A model generated the notes under the pieces. That model was not told the DNA's origin. It did not search any database and saw only the letters and a program-made list of their open reading frames with translations. 64,000 nt of DNA from Pseudomonas frederiksbergensis (GTDB lineage Bacteria > Pseudomonadota > Gammaproteobacteria > Pseudomonadales > Pseudomonadaceae): the NCBI RefSeq assembly GCF_001874645.1, contig NZ_CP017886.1:62001-126000 (forward strand), in the 5' to 3' direction. The stretch's first letter is position 1. Each line of letters begins with the position of its first letter. The position numbers and the translations under genes were made by a program. Below, piece by piece: positions 1 to 9,036 of the stretch.

Positions 1-315
1 AGTTGTACTGCCTCATTTTGGCGAGCCTGGGTGCAGGAAGTAGCGAAAATAAGGAGTGTGGGTGTTACAGAATCGCAGACTGGCCCGGCCAGTCATTGGT
101 TGGCTATACCTGTCGGCATCGTCTGTCATCAAATGCCAAGTCACTGACGTTCAATGAAAAGCAGTCGCTTTGCGCGTGACGATACTGGCTTGCTAATCGA
201 AGTCAGTCGGTTAATTGAAAACCCACTTATACATTACGTCGGATGCCTCTCCTCCCCAATGGTGTGTGGGGTGCTGGCAGATGCATCTCAGTAAAACACT
301 CATGGAGAGAGCAGC
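1..315. other. Upstream region of the sulfite dehydrogenase genes; no gene seen
   Basis: No convincing ORF or RNA gene was found here. It is the presumed promoter region for the sulfite dehydrogenase pair that starts at 316. It holds one strong palindrome (78-94, listed separately). Its first 16 bases (AGTTGTACTGCCTCAT) recur with one mismatch at 9394-9409. A purine-rich ribosome binding site (GGAGAG) lies about 6 bases before the sorA start. Confidence 0.6.
78..94. promoter_or_regulatory. Candidate operator: 8-bp-arm palindrome upstream of sorA
   Basis: GACTGGCC-C-GGCCAGTC is a perfect inverted repeat with a single central base. It lies about 220 bp before the sorA start. The symmetry suits a dimeric regulator, but no regulator gene is adjacent and the family of binder cannot be told from the sequence. 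A chance GC-rich palindrome is possible. Confidence 0.3.
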
Positions 316-1557
316 ATGAAGTTCAGTCTTGTTGATAACGGCAACCCGAGCCGCCGGCGCATTCTACGCGATGCCTTCGCCCTGGCTTTGGCAGCGTCTC
401 CATTGGCAAACCTTGCCAAAGCAGCCGAAGAAGCACCGGAAGAAGTGACCTTTGCTGCCGGCCCACGGCCGCTGGTGCAATACCCGCAAAAAAGACCGTT
501 GACCCTGGTGACCACCCGCCCGCCGCACCTTGAGACGCCATTCCCCGTCTTCAACGAAGGGCCCATCACCCCGAATGACGCCTTTTTTGTGCGTTACCAT
601 CTGGCCAATTTCCCTACCAGCATCGATCCGGACAGTTACCGTCTGACGATCAAGGGCTCGGTCAACACACCGCTGTCACTTTCCCTTGCCGAACTCAAGG
701 CGCTGGCCGAACCGGTAGAAGTGGTGGCCGTCAATCAGTGTTCGGGTAACAGCCGTGGCTTCTCGATGCCGCGCGTGTTCGGCGCTCAACTGGGCAATGG
801 TTCAATGGGTAATGCCCGCTGGGTGGGGTTACCGCTCAAGGCGATATTGGAAAAGGCCGGGGTGAAAGCCGACGCCAAGCACGTGACCTTCCGTGGGCTC
901 GATAAGCCAGTGCTGCCGAGCACTCCGGAGTTCATCAAGGCCCTGGACATCAGTCATGCCATGGACGGCGAGCCCATGATCGCCTGGTCGATGAACGGTA
1001 CTGACTTGCCATTCCTCAATGGTTACCCGATACGTCTGGTGGTGCCAGGCTACTTCGGCACGTACTGGGTCAAGCACTTGAGTGAGATCGAAGTCGTCGA
1101 CCACACCTACGACGGTTTCTTCATGGCTAAAGGCTACCGCGTTCCGGACAACGATTGTTTCTGCATCGCCCCCGGTACCACTGCGGCGCAAACGCTGCCT
1201 ATTTCCAAGTTGCCGGTACGCAGCTTCATCACTAGCGTCAAACACGGCGATGTGTTGCCGCTGAAAAAAAGCGTGGTGCTCAAGGGCATTGCGTTCGACG
1301 GCGGCGTTGGGGTCAACAAGGTGGAAGTGTCGATCGACGGCGGAAAAAGTTGGCGCGAAGCCAAGCTTGGAGCGGATCTTGGCCGTTTCTCCTTCCGTGA
1401 GTGGACGCTGCCGATCACCTTTACCCGCAAGGGCGCCACACAGTTAATGGTGCGAGCCAGTAACCATGCGGGTGAGACGCAGCCGCTGCGAGCCGACTGG
1501 AACCCCGGTGGTTACCGCCGCCACGTCGTAGAAACCAGCCACGTGACCGTCGCCTGA
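316..1557 (+). CDS. sorA: Periplasmic sulfite dehydrogenase (sulfite:cytochrome c oxidoreductase), molybdenum subunit SorA-like
   Basis: This is a molybdopterin enzyme of the sulfite oxidase family, expected to oxidise sulfite to sulfate in the periplasm and pass electrons to a c-type cytochrome. The N-terminus has a Tat-type signal with the arginine run RRR at residues 13-15, followed by an alanine-rich hydrophobic stretch. The molybdenum-ligand cysteine lies in NQCSGNSRG (Cys142). The C-terminal third resembles the Mo-co dimerisation domain (GVNKVEVSIDGGKSWREA). At 413 residues it matches SorA-type enzymes. The start at 316 has a GGAGAG site. The gene is followed after 11 bases by a cytochrome c gene, as in sorAB operons. 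Other sulfite-oxidase-family reductases (YedY/MsrP) are shorter and pair with a membrane heme protein, so SorA is the better call. The exact substrate is inferred. Confidence 0.85.
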   Translation: MKFSLVDNGNPSRRRILRDAFALALAASPLANLAKAAEEAPEEVTFAAGPRPLVQYPQKRPLTLVTTRPPHLETPFPVFNEGPITPNDAFFVRYHLANFPTSIDPDSYRLTIKGSVNTPLSLSLAELKALAEPVEVVAVNQCSGNSRGFSMPRVFGAQLGNGSMGNARWVGLPLKAILEKAGVKADAKHVTFRGLDKPVLPSTPEFIKALDISHAMDGEPMIAWSMNGTDLPFLNGYPIRLVVPGYFGTYWVKHLSEIEVVDHTYDGFFMAKGYRVPDNDCFCIAPGTTAAQTLPISKLPVRSFITSVKHGDVLPLKKSVVLKGIAFDGGVGVNKVEVSIDGGKSWREAKLGADLGRFSFREWTLPITFTRKGATQLMVRASNHAGETQPLRADWNPGGYRRHVVETSHVTVA

Positions 1558-1568
1558 GGGGGCCCCGC

Positions 1569-2207
1569 ATGAAACGCATAACCACCTTGCTGTGCGCGGC
1601 TCAGGTTTGTTTGGCTGCCATGGCTAGCGCAGCGCCACTAACGATCACATTGCCGCCCGAAACGGCTGTGTTCAAACCCAATGCTCTGCCCGGGTACCCA
1701 TTGGCTCAACAGAAGTGCTCCACCTGCCATTCTGCCGATTACATCAACTTCCAGCCTCCCGGCATGAGCCTGGCGCAGTGGACTGGAGAAGCGAGCAAGA
1801 TGCAGCACGTGTATGGTGCTCCGATCAGCGATCAGGATGTGAACATCATCGGCGCCTACCTTGCGGTGACCTATGGCAGCGCCCATGCGAGCGATGCCGA
1901 GGTGCAGGCTGCCTCGAGCCCATCGGCAGCCCAAGCCCCGGCGGCGCCTGTAGCCAAAGTCGGCGCCATGGCCTTGCTGCAGAGCAACTCGTGTCTATCC
2001 TGCCACGCGATCGATCATAAGGTCGTAGGCCCGGCCTATCACGATGTGGCAGCCAGGTATGCCAATGACCCGCAGGCACTGGCCAAAGTAACGTCCAGCA
2101 TTCAGCACGGTGGTACCGGCAAATGGGGGGATATCCCGATGCCGCCTTTCACGCAGTTAAGCCCGGACGATCTGCAAACCCTGGCGACTTTTGTACTGCA
2201 TCGGTGA
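1569..2207 (+). CDS. sorB: Two-heme c-type cytochrome, electron-acceptor subunit of sulfite dehydrogenase (SorB-like)
   Basis: A secreted cytochrome c with a Sec signal peptide (residues 1-22) and two heme-binding motifs, CSTCH at 50-54 and CLSCH at 142-146. They are joined by an Ala/Pro-rich linker (about 112-132). The C-terminal domain carries the Gly-Pro motif KVVGPAY and the sequence DIPMPPF, whose methionine is a likely axial ligand. It lies 11 bp downstream of sorA behind a GAGGGG site, so the two are surely co-transcribed, and it should take electrons from the Mo subunit. The well-studied SorB subunit carries one heme and is much shorter, so this 212-residue two-domain form differs. 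A palindromic terminator follows. Confidence 0.82.
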   Translation: MKRITTLLCAAQVCLAAMASAAPLTITLPPETAVFKPNALPGYPLAQQKCSTCHSADYINFQPPGMSLAQWTGEASKMQHVYGAPISDQDVNIIGAYLAVTYGSAHASDAEVQAASSPSAAQAPAAPVAKVGAMALLQSNSCLSCHAIDHKVVGPAYHDVAARYANDPQALAKVTSSIQHGGTGKWGDIPMPPFTQLSPDDLQTLATFVLHR

Positions 2208-2239
2208 GTTCATTCCCGGCTCGGCCAGGTATTTAAACA

Positions 2240-2270
2240 GTAGAGGTGCTAGCCGCACCTCTACGCTTTT
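2240..2270 (+). terminator. Rho-independent terminator after sorAB
   Basis: GTAGAGGTGC and GCACCTCTAC form a perfect 10-bp stem (2240-2264) with a 5-base loop, followed by GCTTTT. It lies 33 bp after the cytochrome stop codon and between converging genes. Confidence 0.75.
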
Positions 2271-2363
2271 CAAATCACGGCTCCGGCAGCTACCAACAGC
2301 CGTGCTGAGCCAACTTCAAAGGCGAATCGGCTTCAGCTTTTGCCATGGTGCCCCACCTCGCTT

Positions 2364-5300
2364 TCAGTCCCATCCAGCAGGAGTAACAGACTGAATGCAC
2401 GCCGATGCTGTTTGAAAATCCAGCCGCTCCATTGCCGCGTCCAACTCCTTGGCCAGATCGTGACCGAGCTGTAATAGAAGCGACGACCGCAAAGCGCTGT
2501 AGAGCTCACAGGCATCCAAACTCTGTTGCTGGAGCAGTAGGTAAAACTCAGTTATTTGGGATGGATCCCAGTTCGCAGAAGCATCCTCATTCGTTTCAGA
2601 TACTCCCTGTTGTGCGATCCATTGTTTCGCAGCCGACAGCGTTTCCTCCAGATCCAGCGTGATCACATCAAACAATGCGGCGGCGCGCGTCCTATCGTTA
2701 TCGTTAATGGCCAATTCGATTTGTAGAGATGTTTCTGCAAAACGCCTGGCGCCTAACGTACCGAGGGTTCCCCGCAGTGTGTGGAACAGGCTCGCCGCAT
2801 CGCGGCTCCGCCCTTCTTGCCATGCGATACGCGCTTTAGTGATGGGAGCGACGCCGTCCTCTACAGTTCTTTTGATCAATGTAATGAGGGTGTCAAAATA
2901 GGTTTTGTCGTTCTTGGCGACGGCGAGTAACGGCCCAACATCGAATGCCGAAAGGTCGTCAATCGAAGGTGCTAAAGTCGTTGTTTTTGGCGTCTTTGAT
3001 GTCTGAGTGGTAGTCGGCACATTCTGGCGGATGGTGCTCAGCATCTGCTTGACGTCAATGGGTTTGGCGATAAAACCATCCATACCAGCGGTTACACACT
3101 GCTCACGCTCAGACTCAAATACCCCCGCAGTCATGGCTAATATCGGCACTGTCAGTTGCAACTCATTGCGGATAACTCGGGTGGCGGAAAAACCATCCAT
3201 GACTGGCATTTGCACATCCATTAGCACTACTTGATAACGCTGCGGATCGGCACGCAATCTATCGACCGCTTGCTGACCATCGCCGGCGACCTCCACAATC
3301 GCGCCAGCGTGTTCCAGTATTTTCGTTGCCACGAACTGATTCAGGACATTGTCTTCCACCAGCAACAGGAGGACGCCATCCAATGGCAGACTTGAAGATA
3401 AGTTCTCGCTTTTGAATTGGACGGACACTTGGGGATCTATTCGCGCTGCCAGCGCTTCATGCAGCGTATCGAACAGATTTGAACTGGTAATGGGCTTGAT
3501 CAAAACTGCATCGATCTCCGCCGACGAAGGCTCTTGCATGAGCTTACCCTGATCAAACGCATTGACCATGATGATAATCGGCTGCGTATACGCAGGTAGT
3601 ATCCTCCGGATCTCCTGCATGGTTTCCAGCCCATTCAAGCCCGGCATCTGCCAATCTACTATCACCGCGTCATAGCGTTCACCACGCTGTTCAAGCACGC
3701 GCACCTGCTCTACCGCCTGCTTGCCAGACTCCACCCCATCGGCTTGCCAGTTCCAGCCAAAAATCGTTTTGCACAAATACTCACGACTGGTCACGTTGTC
3801 ATCGACAACCAAAATGCGTAAGTGCCCCAAGGTGTTTTGTGGTTGTTGTCTGTGTTCAATGGAGCTGTTTTGCCGAAGCGGAATAGTCACCTGGAACTCA
3901 CTGCCGACGCCGACGGAACTCTCCATCTTGATGGTTCCCGCCATTAGGGAAACCAAACGCTTCGAAATAGCCAGCCCAAGGCCAGTGCCGCCAAAGCGAC
4001 GGGTGATCGAGGTATCTGCCTGGGAAAATGGTGAAAATAAACGCGCTTGTTGTTCGTTCGTCAGACCAATGCCGGTATCACGCACCCGGAAGCACACGTT
4101 GACGATGCCCTCTTCGCTCCCCACCTGCTGCACGAGTACAACAACTTCCCCATGTTCAGTGAACTTAATAGCGTTACCCACCAGGTTGACCAGCACTTGC
4201 TGTAACCGCAGTGCATCACCGATAAAAGCTTGCGGTACATCCGGCTCGACGCCGATCACCAGCTCCAAATCCTTGTTGACGGCATTGATGGACATAATGG
4301 TTGCCAGCGCGTTGAGTACATCGCACAACTGGAAGGGAACGGGGACAATCTCTAAGTGACCGGCCTCAATTTTGGAAAAGTCCAGGATGTCATCCAACAT
4401 TTCAAGCAAGGACTCCCCTGCACCTCGCAGCATTTGTAGGTATTTATTTTGCTCGGTGGATAAAGACGTATTGGCCAGAAGGTGCGTTATGCCCAACACG
4501 GCATTCATCGGCGTGCGAATTTCATGACTCATATTGGCAACAAACTCACTCTTCGCTTGACTGGCGACTTCGGCACGATCCTTGGCGATCAGTAACTGGT
4601 CAGTACGCTCAGCGACCTGCTGCTCTAAATTGGCGTTCAGCGAGAGAATCCGAGATTCGTTGGCCTTTTCTTGGCTGATATCACGAATTGTTTGTGCAAT
4701 GGCTGTCACTTTACCGTCAGCCTCACGGACGGGTGAAACAGCGATAGAGACGTCCACGGTCGTGCCATCGCGTCGGCGTCGGGTTGTAGCGAAATGGGAG
4801 ACTGCTTCTCCGCGCTCAATGGCTGCCGTCAGGCGCATCTGTTCCGCTAACAATTCCGGCGAGCCAATCAACTCGGCTAAGGAGCGGCCTACTGCCTCGC
4901 CTTCACTGTAGCCAAACATGCGCTCTGAGGCCTCGTTCCAGCTGAGCACAAAGCCTTGTGGTGTTGTACCAACGATGGCATCACTAGAGTTGGCGACAAT
5001 GGCAGCACGGCGTCTCTGCTCCATCATTACTTGCAACTGACGTCGCGTACTGAGCCCATACAGGTAAAGAAAGCCGGCAGCGATGCCGGAAATGACCAGC
5101 ATCGTAAACAGGGTTATCTGCCTCGAACTGGCCACACTTTCGATGACCGCTGTATCACTGACAGCCGCAAAGACTGTCAGGTGGCGCTCCGCCCCCTCAC
5201 CGCTCAGTACCTCGTCATGCTGTACCGTATGCAGCAAGTTTCCCGTTGGGCTTCTCCAATTCCGGACTGGGCCTTCCTCTGCCGAAGCAGACGGGCTCAC

Positions 5301-6122
5301 CGCCTTAAATTCATCTTCCCATCGATAGCGCTTACCCAGATCAAAACCAAAGGCGCGACCTGAATCAGGGTGCAGCAGAAAGTCCCCGTCCTGATTGATG
5401 ATGTAAGCAGAATAGTTATCAGGCAACCGCTCTCCCACTTGGGGCAATACGGCGTTGCTGTCGATAGTGAGTACCACGATACCGAATAGGCTACCGTCGT
5501 CTGCATAAATAGGGGTTGCCACCCGTACCGTTGGGACAATGGGCTGCTCCACCTTGCCCCGCTCACGATTGAGGCTGAACTCGGAGGTATAAACCTGCCC
5601 TTGGCGCAGTTTACGGGTGGCTTGGAAATAATCGCTGTCGCCCTTGAACTGTAACTGGTCGGATGGTGTGACCTGCACAGCACCCGCTTTACGCTCAACC
5701 AGCATCAACTCCTTGCCATTATTCGCAACGCCAATCAGCCTGGCCTGCAAGTAGTGTGAGTTGGTTTCGAGGTAGGCGCTGTAGAGTTGTTCGAGCCGGT
5801 GTTTCCAAGCCTCGTAGCGGTCGCTCTCCTTGGCGTCAATAGCTCCGGCAAGGGAAGCACGAGCCATTCCCGACGCCGCAGAAACCTTGGATAGAAACAA
5901 AACATCGTTGTGCACGTCGGCAATCCGCTGTTGCAACTGCCCAAAGCGCACGTTGGCAATTCTGACCAGTTCTGCATCAAGTTCCGAGGTGGCTTTTTGC
6001 CGAGTCCAGTAGTCAGAGACCAGTACCACCAACGTGGTTGTCAGGCATAACACAAGCAGAAGGCAAGGCCATACAAACCACGCGCTTGCAAAAAAATGGG
6101 ACGTTCTCTTCTCGGTCTGCAA
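2364..6122 (-). CDS. Hybrid sensor histidine kinase with dCACHE-like sensor, PAS, HisKA, HATPase, two REC domains and Hpt
   Basis: A 1252-residue phosphorelay kinase. Domains in order: membrane segment (about 16-38), a large periplasmic region resembling double-CACHE sensors (40-330), second membrane segment (336-358), PAS (370-490), HisKA with the phospho-histidine in SHEIRTPMN (His533), HATPase with the G-box GGTGLGLAIS (about 711-720), REC1 (Asp823 in IVDWQMPG), REC2 (Asp969 in LMDVQMPVMDG) and an Hpt domain (His1114 in FHTLRGTLGTLGA). This is the BarA/GacS-like layout, but with a CACHE-like sensor and an extra receiver. The REC1 tail has MVNAF rather than the usual MTA, so REC1 may be divergent. 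The downstream partner is unknown. The REC-GGDEF gene 167 bp upstream on the same strand is the obvious candidate. Confidence 0.88.
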   Translation of the reverse strand: MQTEKRTSHFFASAWFVWPCLLLVLCLTTTLVVLVSDYWTRQKATSELDAELVRIANVRFGQLQQRIADVHNDVLFLSKVSAASGMARASLAGAIDAKESDRYEAWKHRLEQLYSAYLETNSHYLQARLIGVANNGKELMLVERKAGAVQVTPSDQLQFKGDSDYFQATRKLRQGQVYTSEFSLNRERGKVEQPIVPTVRVATPIYADDGSLFGIVVLTIDSNAVLPQVGERLPDNYSAYIINQDGDFLLHPDSGRAFGFDLGKRYRWEDEFKAVSPSASAEEGPVRNWRSPTGNLLHTVQHDEVLSGEGAERHLTVFAAVSDTAVIESVASSRQITLFTMLVISGIAAGFLYLYGLSTRRQLQVMMEQRRRAAIVANSSDAIVGTTPQGFVLSWNEASERMFGYSEGEAVGRSLAELIGSPELLAEQMRLTAAIERGEAVSHFATTRRRRDGTTVDVSIAVSPVREADGKVTAIAQTIRDISQEKANESRILSLNANLEQQVAERTDQLLIAKDRAEVASQAKSEFVANMSHEIRTPMNAVLGITHLLANTSLSTEQNKYLQMLRGAGESLLEMLDDILDFSKIEAGHLEIVPVPFQLCDVLNALATIMSINAVNKDLELVIGVEPDVPQAFIGDALRLQQVLVNLVGNAIKFTEHGEVVVLVQQVGSEEGIVNVCFRVRDTGIGLTNEQQARLFSPFSQADTSITRRFGGTGLGLAISKRLVSLMAGTIKMESSVGVGSEFQVTIPLRQNSSIEHRQQPQNTLGHLRILVVDDNVTSREYLCKTIFGWNWQADGVESGKQAVEQVRVLEQRGERYDAVIVDWQMPGLNGLETMQEIRRILPAYTQPIIIMVNAFDQGKLMQEPSSAEIDAVLIKPITSSNLFDTLHEALAARIDPQVSVQFKSENLSSSLPLDGVLLLLVEDNVLNQFVATKILEHAGAIVEVAGDGQQAVDRLRADPQRYQVVLMDVQMPVMDGFSATRVIRNELQLTVPILAMTAGVFESEREQCVTAGMDGFIAKPIDVKQMLSTIRQNVPTTTQTSKTPKTTTLAPSIDDLSAFDVGPLLAVAKNDKTYFDTLITLIKRTVEDGVAPITKARIAWQEGRSRDAASLFHTLRGTLGTLGARRFAETSLQIELAINDNDRTRAAALFDVITLDLEETLSAAKQWIAQQGVSETNEDASANWDPSQITEFYLLLQQQSLDACELYSALRSSLLLQLGHDLAKELDAAMERLDFQTASACIQSVTPAGWD

Positions 6123-6289
6123 GCTGATGCTCCTTGGTTAACCATCAAGCAAAGCACTCTCTAGGTGTCTCTCTACGCTCCCTCACTGGATACCCAAGGG
6201 GCCATTGCGCTAAGCCCGCCCCGTATAGAATGTAGTTCAGTCCGGTACGAAGCTATGGCCGCTGACGGCTACACGCCAGCGTTTTCGAA

Positions 6290-7210
6290 TCACTTAGGCG
6301 TACCCATCACCGCACGATTTCGCCCAGTTGACTTTGCTTGGTATAGCGCCTGGTCCGCTGCGGCTATCAGTTGCTGCATAGAATCGCTCTGATTAGGCAC
6401 AATGCAGGCTAAACCGGCACTGATCGTAACGCTGCTGGCGGTTGCTGAAGACTGATGTTCGAGGTTTAAACTACGAACCTGTTTACAGATCCATTCCCCG
6501 TGCTTTTGTAGATCATCTGTTCCCGTGTGCGGCAGGATGACCACGAACTCTTCACCGCCATAGCGTGCGACGACTTCACCAGGTCGTCTCGTGGTAGCGC
6601 CAATGGCAGCCGATACACGCTTCAAACACTCATCGCCACCCTGGTGACCATAATGATCGTTGTAAGCCTTGAAGTGATCAATATCGATAAGTATTAGGCC
6701 TAAAGGCATTTTCTGCCGTCGGTGCCGCTCGAACTCCACTGCAAGTGCTTCATCAAAAAAACGTCGATTGTATAGCCCCGTTAGACCATCCCGATTCGCC
6801 AGTTGAAGCAATAATTGATTGTGCTGCTGCAGTCGAAGATGCGTCTGAACGCGTGCGCGCACGACCGGAGGATTGAATGGTTTAGTGATGTAATCCACTG
6901 CACCAGAAGCCAAGGCTGCGACTTCACTGTCCACCCCCGTATGTGCCGTTATAACAATGACAGCACAGCCAGAGGTGCTTGGGTCTCCTTTCAGCGCCGC
7001 GCAGACTTCATAGCCACTCATCCCTGGCATTTCCACATCGAGCAGGATCAGTTGCGGCTGTCGCTCTTGGGCCAAACGTATTCCGGTTTCGCCGCTGGTG
7101 GCGAACAGTATCTGGCCTTGATCTTTGAGCATGCCGCTCAATAGACGAATCGTATCGACGCTGTCGTCAACAATGAGTATCAGGTTCTGCTCGGCAAGAA
7201 GATCTGACAT
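6290..7210 (-). CDS. Response regulator with GGDEF output (diguanylate cyclase)
   Basis: A soluble 306-residue REC-GGDEF protein of the PleD/WspR class, predicted to make cyclic-di-GMP when phosphorylated. The REC domain occupies residues 10-125, with the phospho-acceptor in ILLDVEMPG (Asp58). The GGDEF domain (about 135-300) has the active motif GGEEF at 218-222. The inhibitory I-site position reads RPGE (209-212) instead of RxxD, so product feedback inhibition may be weakened. I chose the ATG at 7210 because a GGATGAG-like site precedes it and the REC domain begins at once; an ATG 44 codons upstream lacks a ribosome binding site. It lies between the hybrid kinase and a membrane GGDEF gene, all on one strand. 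Confidence 0.85.
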   Translation of the reverse strand: MSDLLAEQNLILIVDDSVDTIRLLSGMLKDQGQILFATSGETGIRLAQERQPQLILLDVEMPGMSGYEVCAALKGDPSTSGCAVIVITAHTGVDSEVAALASGAVDYITKPFNPPVVRARVQTHLRLQQHNQLLLQLANRDGLTGLYNRRFFDEALAVEFERHRRQKMPLGLILIDIDHFKAYNDHYGHQGGDECLKRVSAAIGATTRRPGEVVARYGGEEFVVILPHTGTDDLQKHGEWICKQVRSLNLEHQSSATASSVTISAGLACIVPNQSDSMQQLIAAADQALYQAKSTGRNRAVMGTPK

Positions 7211-7503
7211 CGACTCATCCCTATCGTGATCATCGTTTGCCGTAATGGCGTCACCCCCCATCCCACAAGCAGATTGAGTGCCATGTGCCATCAACACCAC
7301 TTCCACCGACAGCTGCGTATGGAGCCGTTGCAAAGCTATCATTAAAAAGCAACGCTTGGCGCGATCAACAGTTCCAACGAATTTTACTGATATCGGGGAA
7401 AGCCTTCGATGTCGCAGAAGAGCTCCGTTGTACCGATGAGCAGCAGCTCCCGTCCCTCCCCAAATCTATCAGCCCAAAAAACACGCTGACTCGGAATCTA
7501 CGT

Positions 7504-9036
7504 TCAGACGCAGGTTTCAACACGTGTTAGGCACCCCTCACAATAAAGAGCCTGCTTACGACGAAGCTGCTTATTGGCATACATCGCGGCATCGGCACCA
7601 GCAAGCAGCTCACCCAGAGGCTTCAGCTCCTTTGGCGAACAACGAACAGCGCCGATGCTTAAGGCGACAGGATAACGGCAGCGATCACTGTCATTGAACT
7701 CATCGACCAGTGTTTGCACACGAGCAGAGAGAATATCGACCGACTCCTTCACGTCGACAGCCAAGACTACAAACTCATCACCGCCGATCCTGGCAACAAC
7801 ATCGCTAACTCTAAACGCTGCTTTGAGCACCTGCGCGGCAGCTATGATCGCCAAGTCGCCCGCCTCATGGCCGTGGACATCATTGAGTTTTTTCAGGCCG
7901 TCGAGATCAATAAAAAATAGCGCGCAGGATTGATCATTACGGCGAGCTGAGCGCATTAGCTGGTCAGCCAAAAGAAAAAAACTACGGCGATTGTGCAAAC
8001 CGGTCAATTCATCCGTCAGTGAGAGTCGACGCACATCATCTTCAACCTTTTGTCGCTGCAACATTTCGCTCATTAGCGTCCTGTTCGCCGTTTCCAGTGC
8101 ACTGGTTCGCTCGACCACCCGCAATTCAAGGGCAGCATTCAGAGCAGCCAGTTCCGCCTGGGCATTCCCTCTCGACTTATCGATCTGATGGAGATGCCTC
8201 GCCGTTCTCAGGATTACCGCAACGAGCGTGGCGATGCTCAGCGTCGCCATCCACGCCAAGCTGAATCGGTTGTCGTAGTAGCCCAGCTTTTCTCCGGCTA
8301 GCAGGGCACCTCCGATGCTGAGAATTACCACAGGGATACTAGCCAGTAAGCTTCTCGCTACCTTGCCACCCGCTGTATCGCTTGTCAGCAACTCGACGAA
8401 TCCCGAGCGTTCCTGGATAACCAGCAGTCCGGTATTGAACAGGATCAGCGCAATAGCCGTATGGATGGCCATAGAGCTATAGAGGCCGACCGAATAGAGC
8501 ACGCTGACGCTGAACAAATAACCAGCAAGCGCCATCAGGCTTATGAATAGCGCCGACGACGCAAAAAATTGCGGCAGTAACGACCTGCCTTCAAGCAGCA
8601 GGCCAAAGCCAGAAAGCAGAAGGCACAGTGCTGTCGCAGGAGCCATACGTCCCGGAAAAGTAACGGGCTGGCTGTGTTGAAGCTCGAAAGGAAGTAGCAA
8701 ATCAATCGCTAGATCAACCGACAGGGCATACTCAACGAGGGTCAATCCCCCAACAAGTATCACCAAGACAGCGCCAAGCCGCCTTATCAAGCTTCCGGCC
8801 TGGGACGTTCTGAACGTAGCGCACCACAGCCCCACTCCGAGGACAGTGAACATACTGGCGGTATTGACCATCATCGCAGTCCAGCCAGGAAGTACAGTTC
8901 TTAGCACAGGCACATCAAGCAGCCAGCCAGCCAACACACCTATGCCGACTACCATCACAGTGGAGGCGGCCAATCGGGCATAGGTTATGAACTGACGCAG
9001 CCTTTTTACCTGGCTGACTTCGAGCGCCACCCTCAT
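7504..9036 (-). CDS. Membrane-bound diguanylate cyclase (GGDEF)
   Basis: A 510-residue protein with about eight hydrophobic membrane segments in residues 18-280, resembling MASE-type sensors. A short coiled linker (290-335) leads to a C-terminal GGDEF domain. The catalytic motif GGDEF is intact (418-422), and the I-site RVSD (409-412) fits RxxD, so this cyclase should be subject to c-di-GMP feedback, unlike its neighbour. There is no EAL domain. The ATG at 9036 is preceded by GGAGACGACG. The signal sensed by the membrane part is unknown. Confidence 0.85.
   Translation of the reverse strand: MRVALEVSQVKRLRQFITYARLAASTVMVVGIGVLAGWLLDVPVLRTVLPGWTAMMVNTASMFTVLGVGLWCATFRTSQAGSLIRRLGAVLVILVGGLTLVEYALSVDLAIDLLLPFELQHSQPVTFPGRMAPATALCLLLSGFGLLLEGRSLLPQFFASSALFISLMALAGYLFSVSVLYSVGLYSSMAIHTAIALILFNTGLLVIQERSGFVELLTSDTAGGKVARSLLASIPVVILSIGGALLAGEKLGYYDNRFSLAWMATLSIATLVAVILRTARHLHQIDKSRGNAQAELAALNAALELRVVERTSALETANRTLMSEMLQRQKVEDDVRRLSLTDELTGLHNRRSFFLLADQLMRSARRNDQSCALFFIDLDGLKKLNDVHGHEAGDLAIIAAAQVLKAAFRVSDVVARIGGDEFVVLAVDVKESVDILSARVQTLVDEFNDSDRCRYPVALSIGAVRCSPKELKPLGELLAGADAAMYANKQLRRKQALYCEGCLTRVETCV

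Noticed and set aside
7211..7342. 44-codon upstream extension of the REC-GGDEF protein
   Set aside because: There is no ribosome binding site before the upstream ATG, and the residues do not resemble any domain. The later ATG has one.
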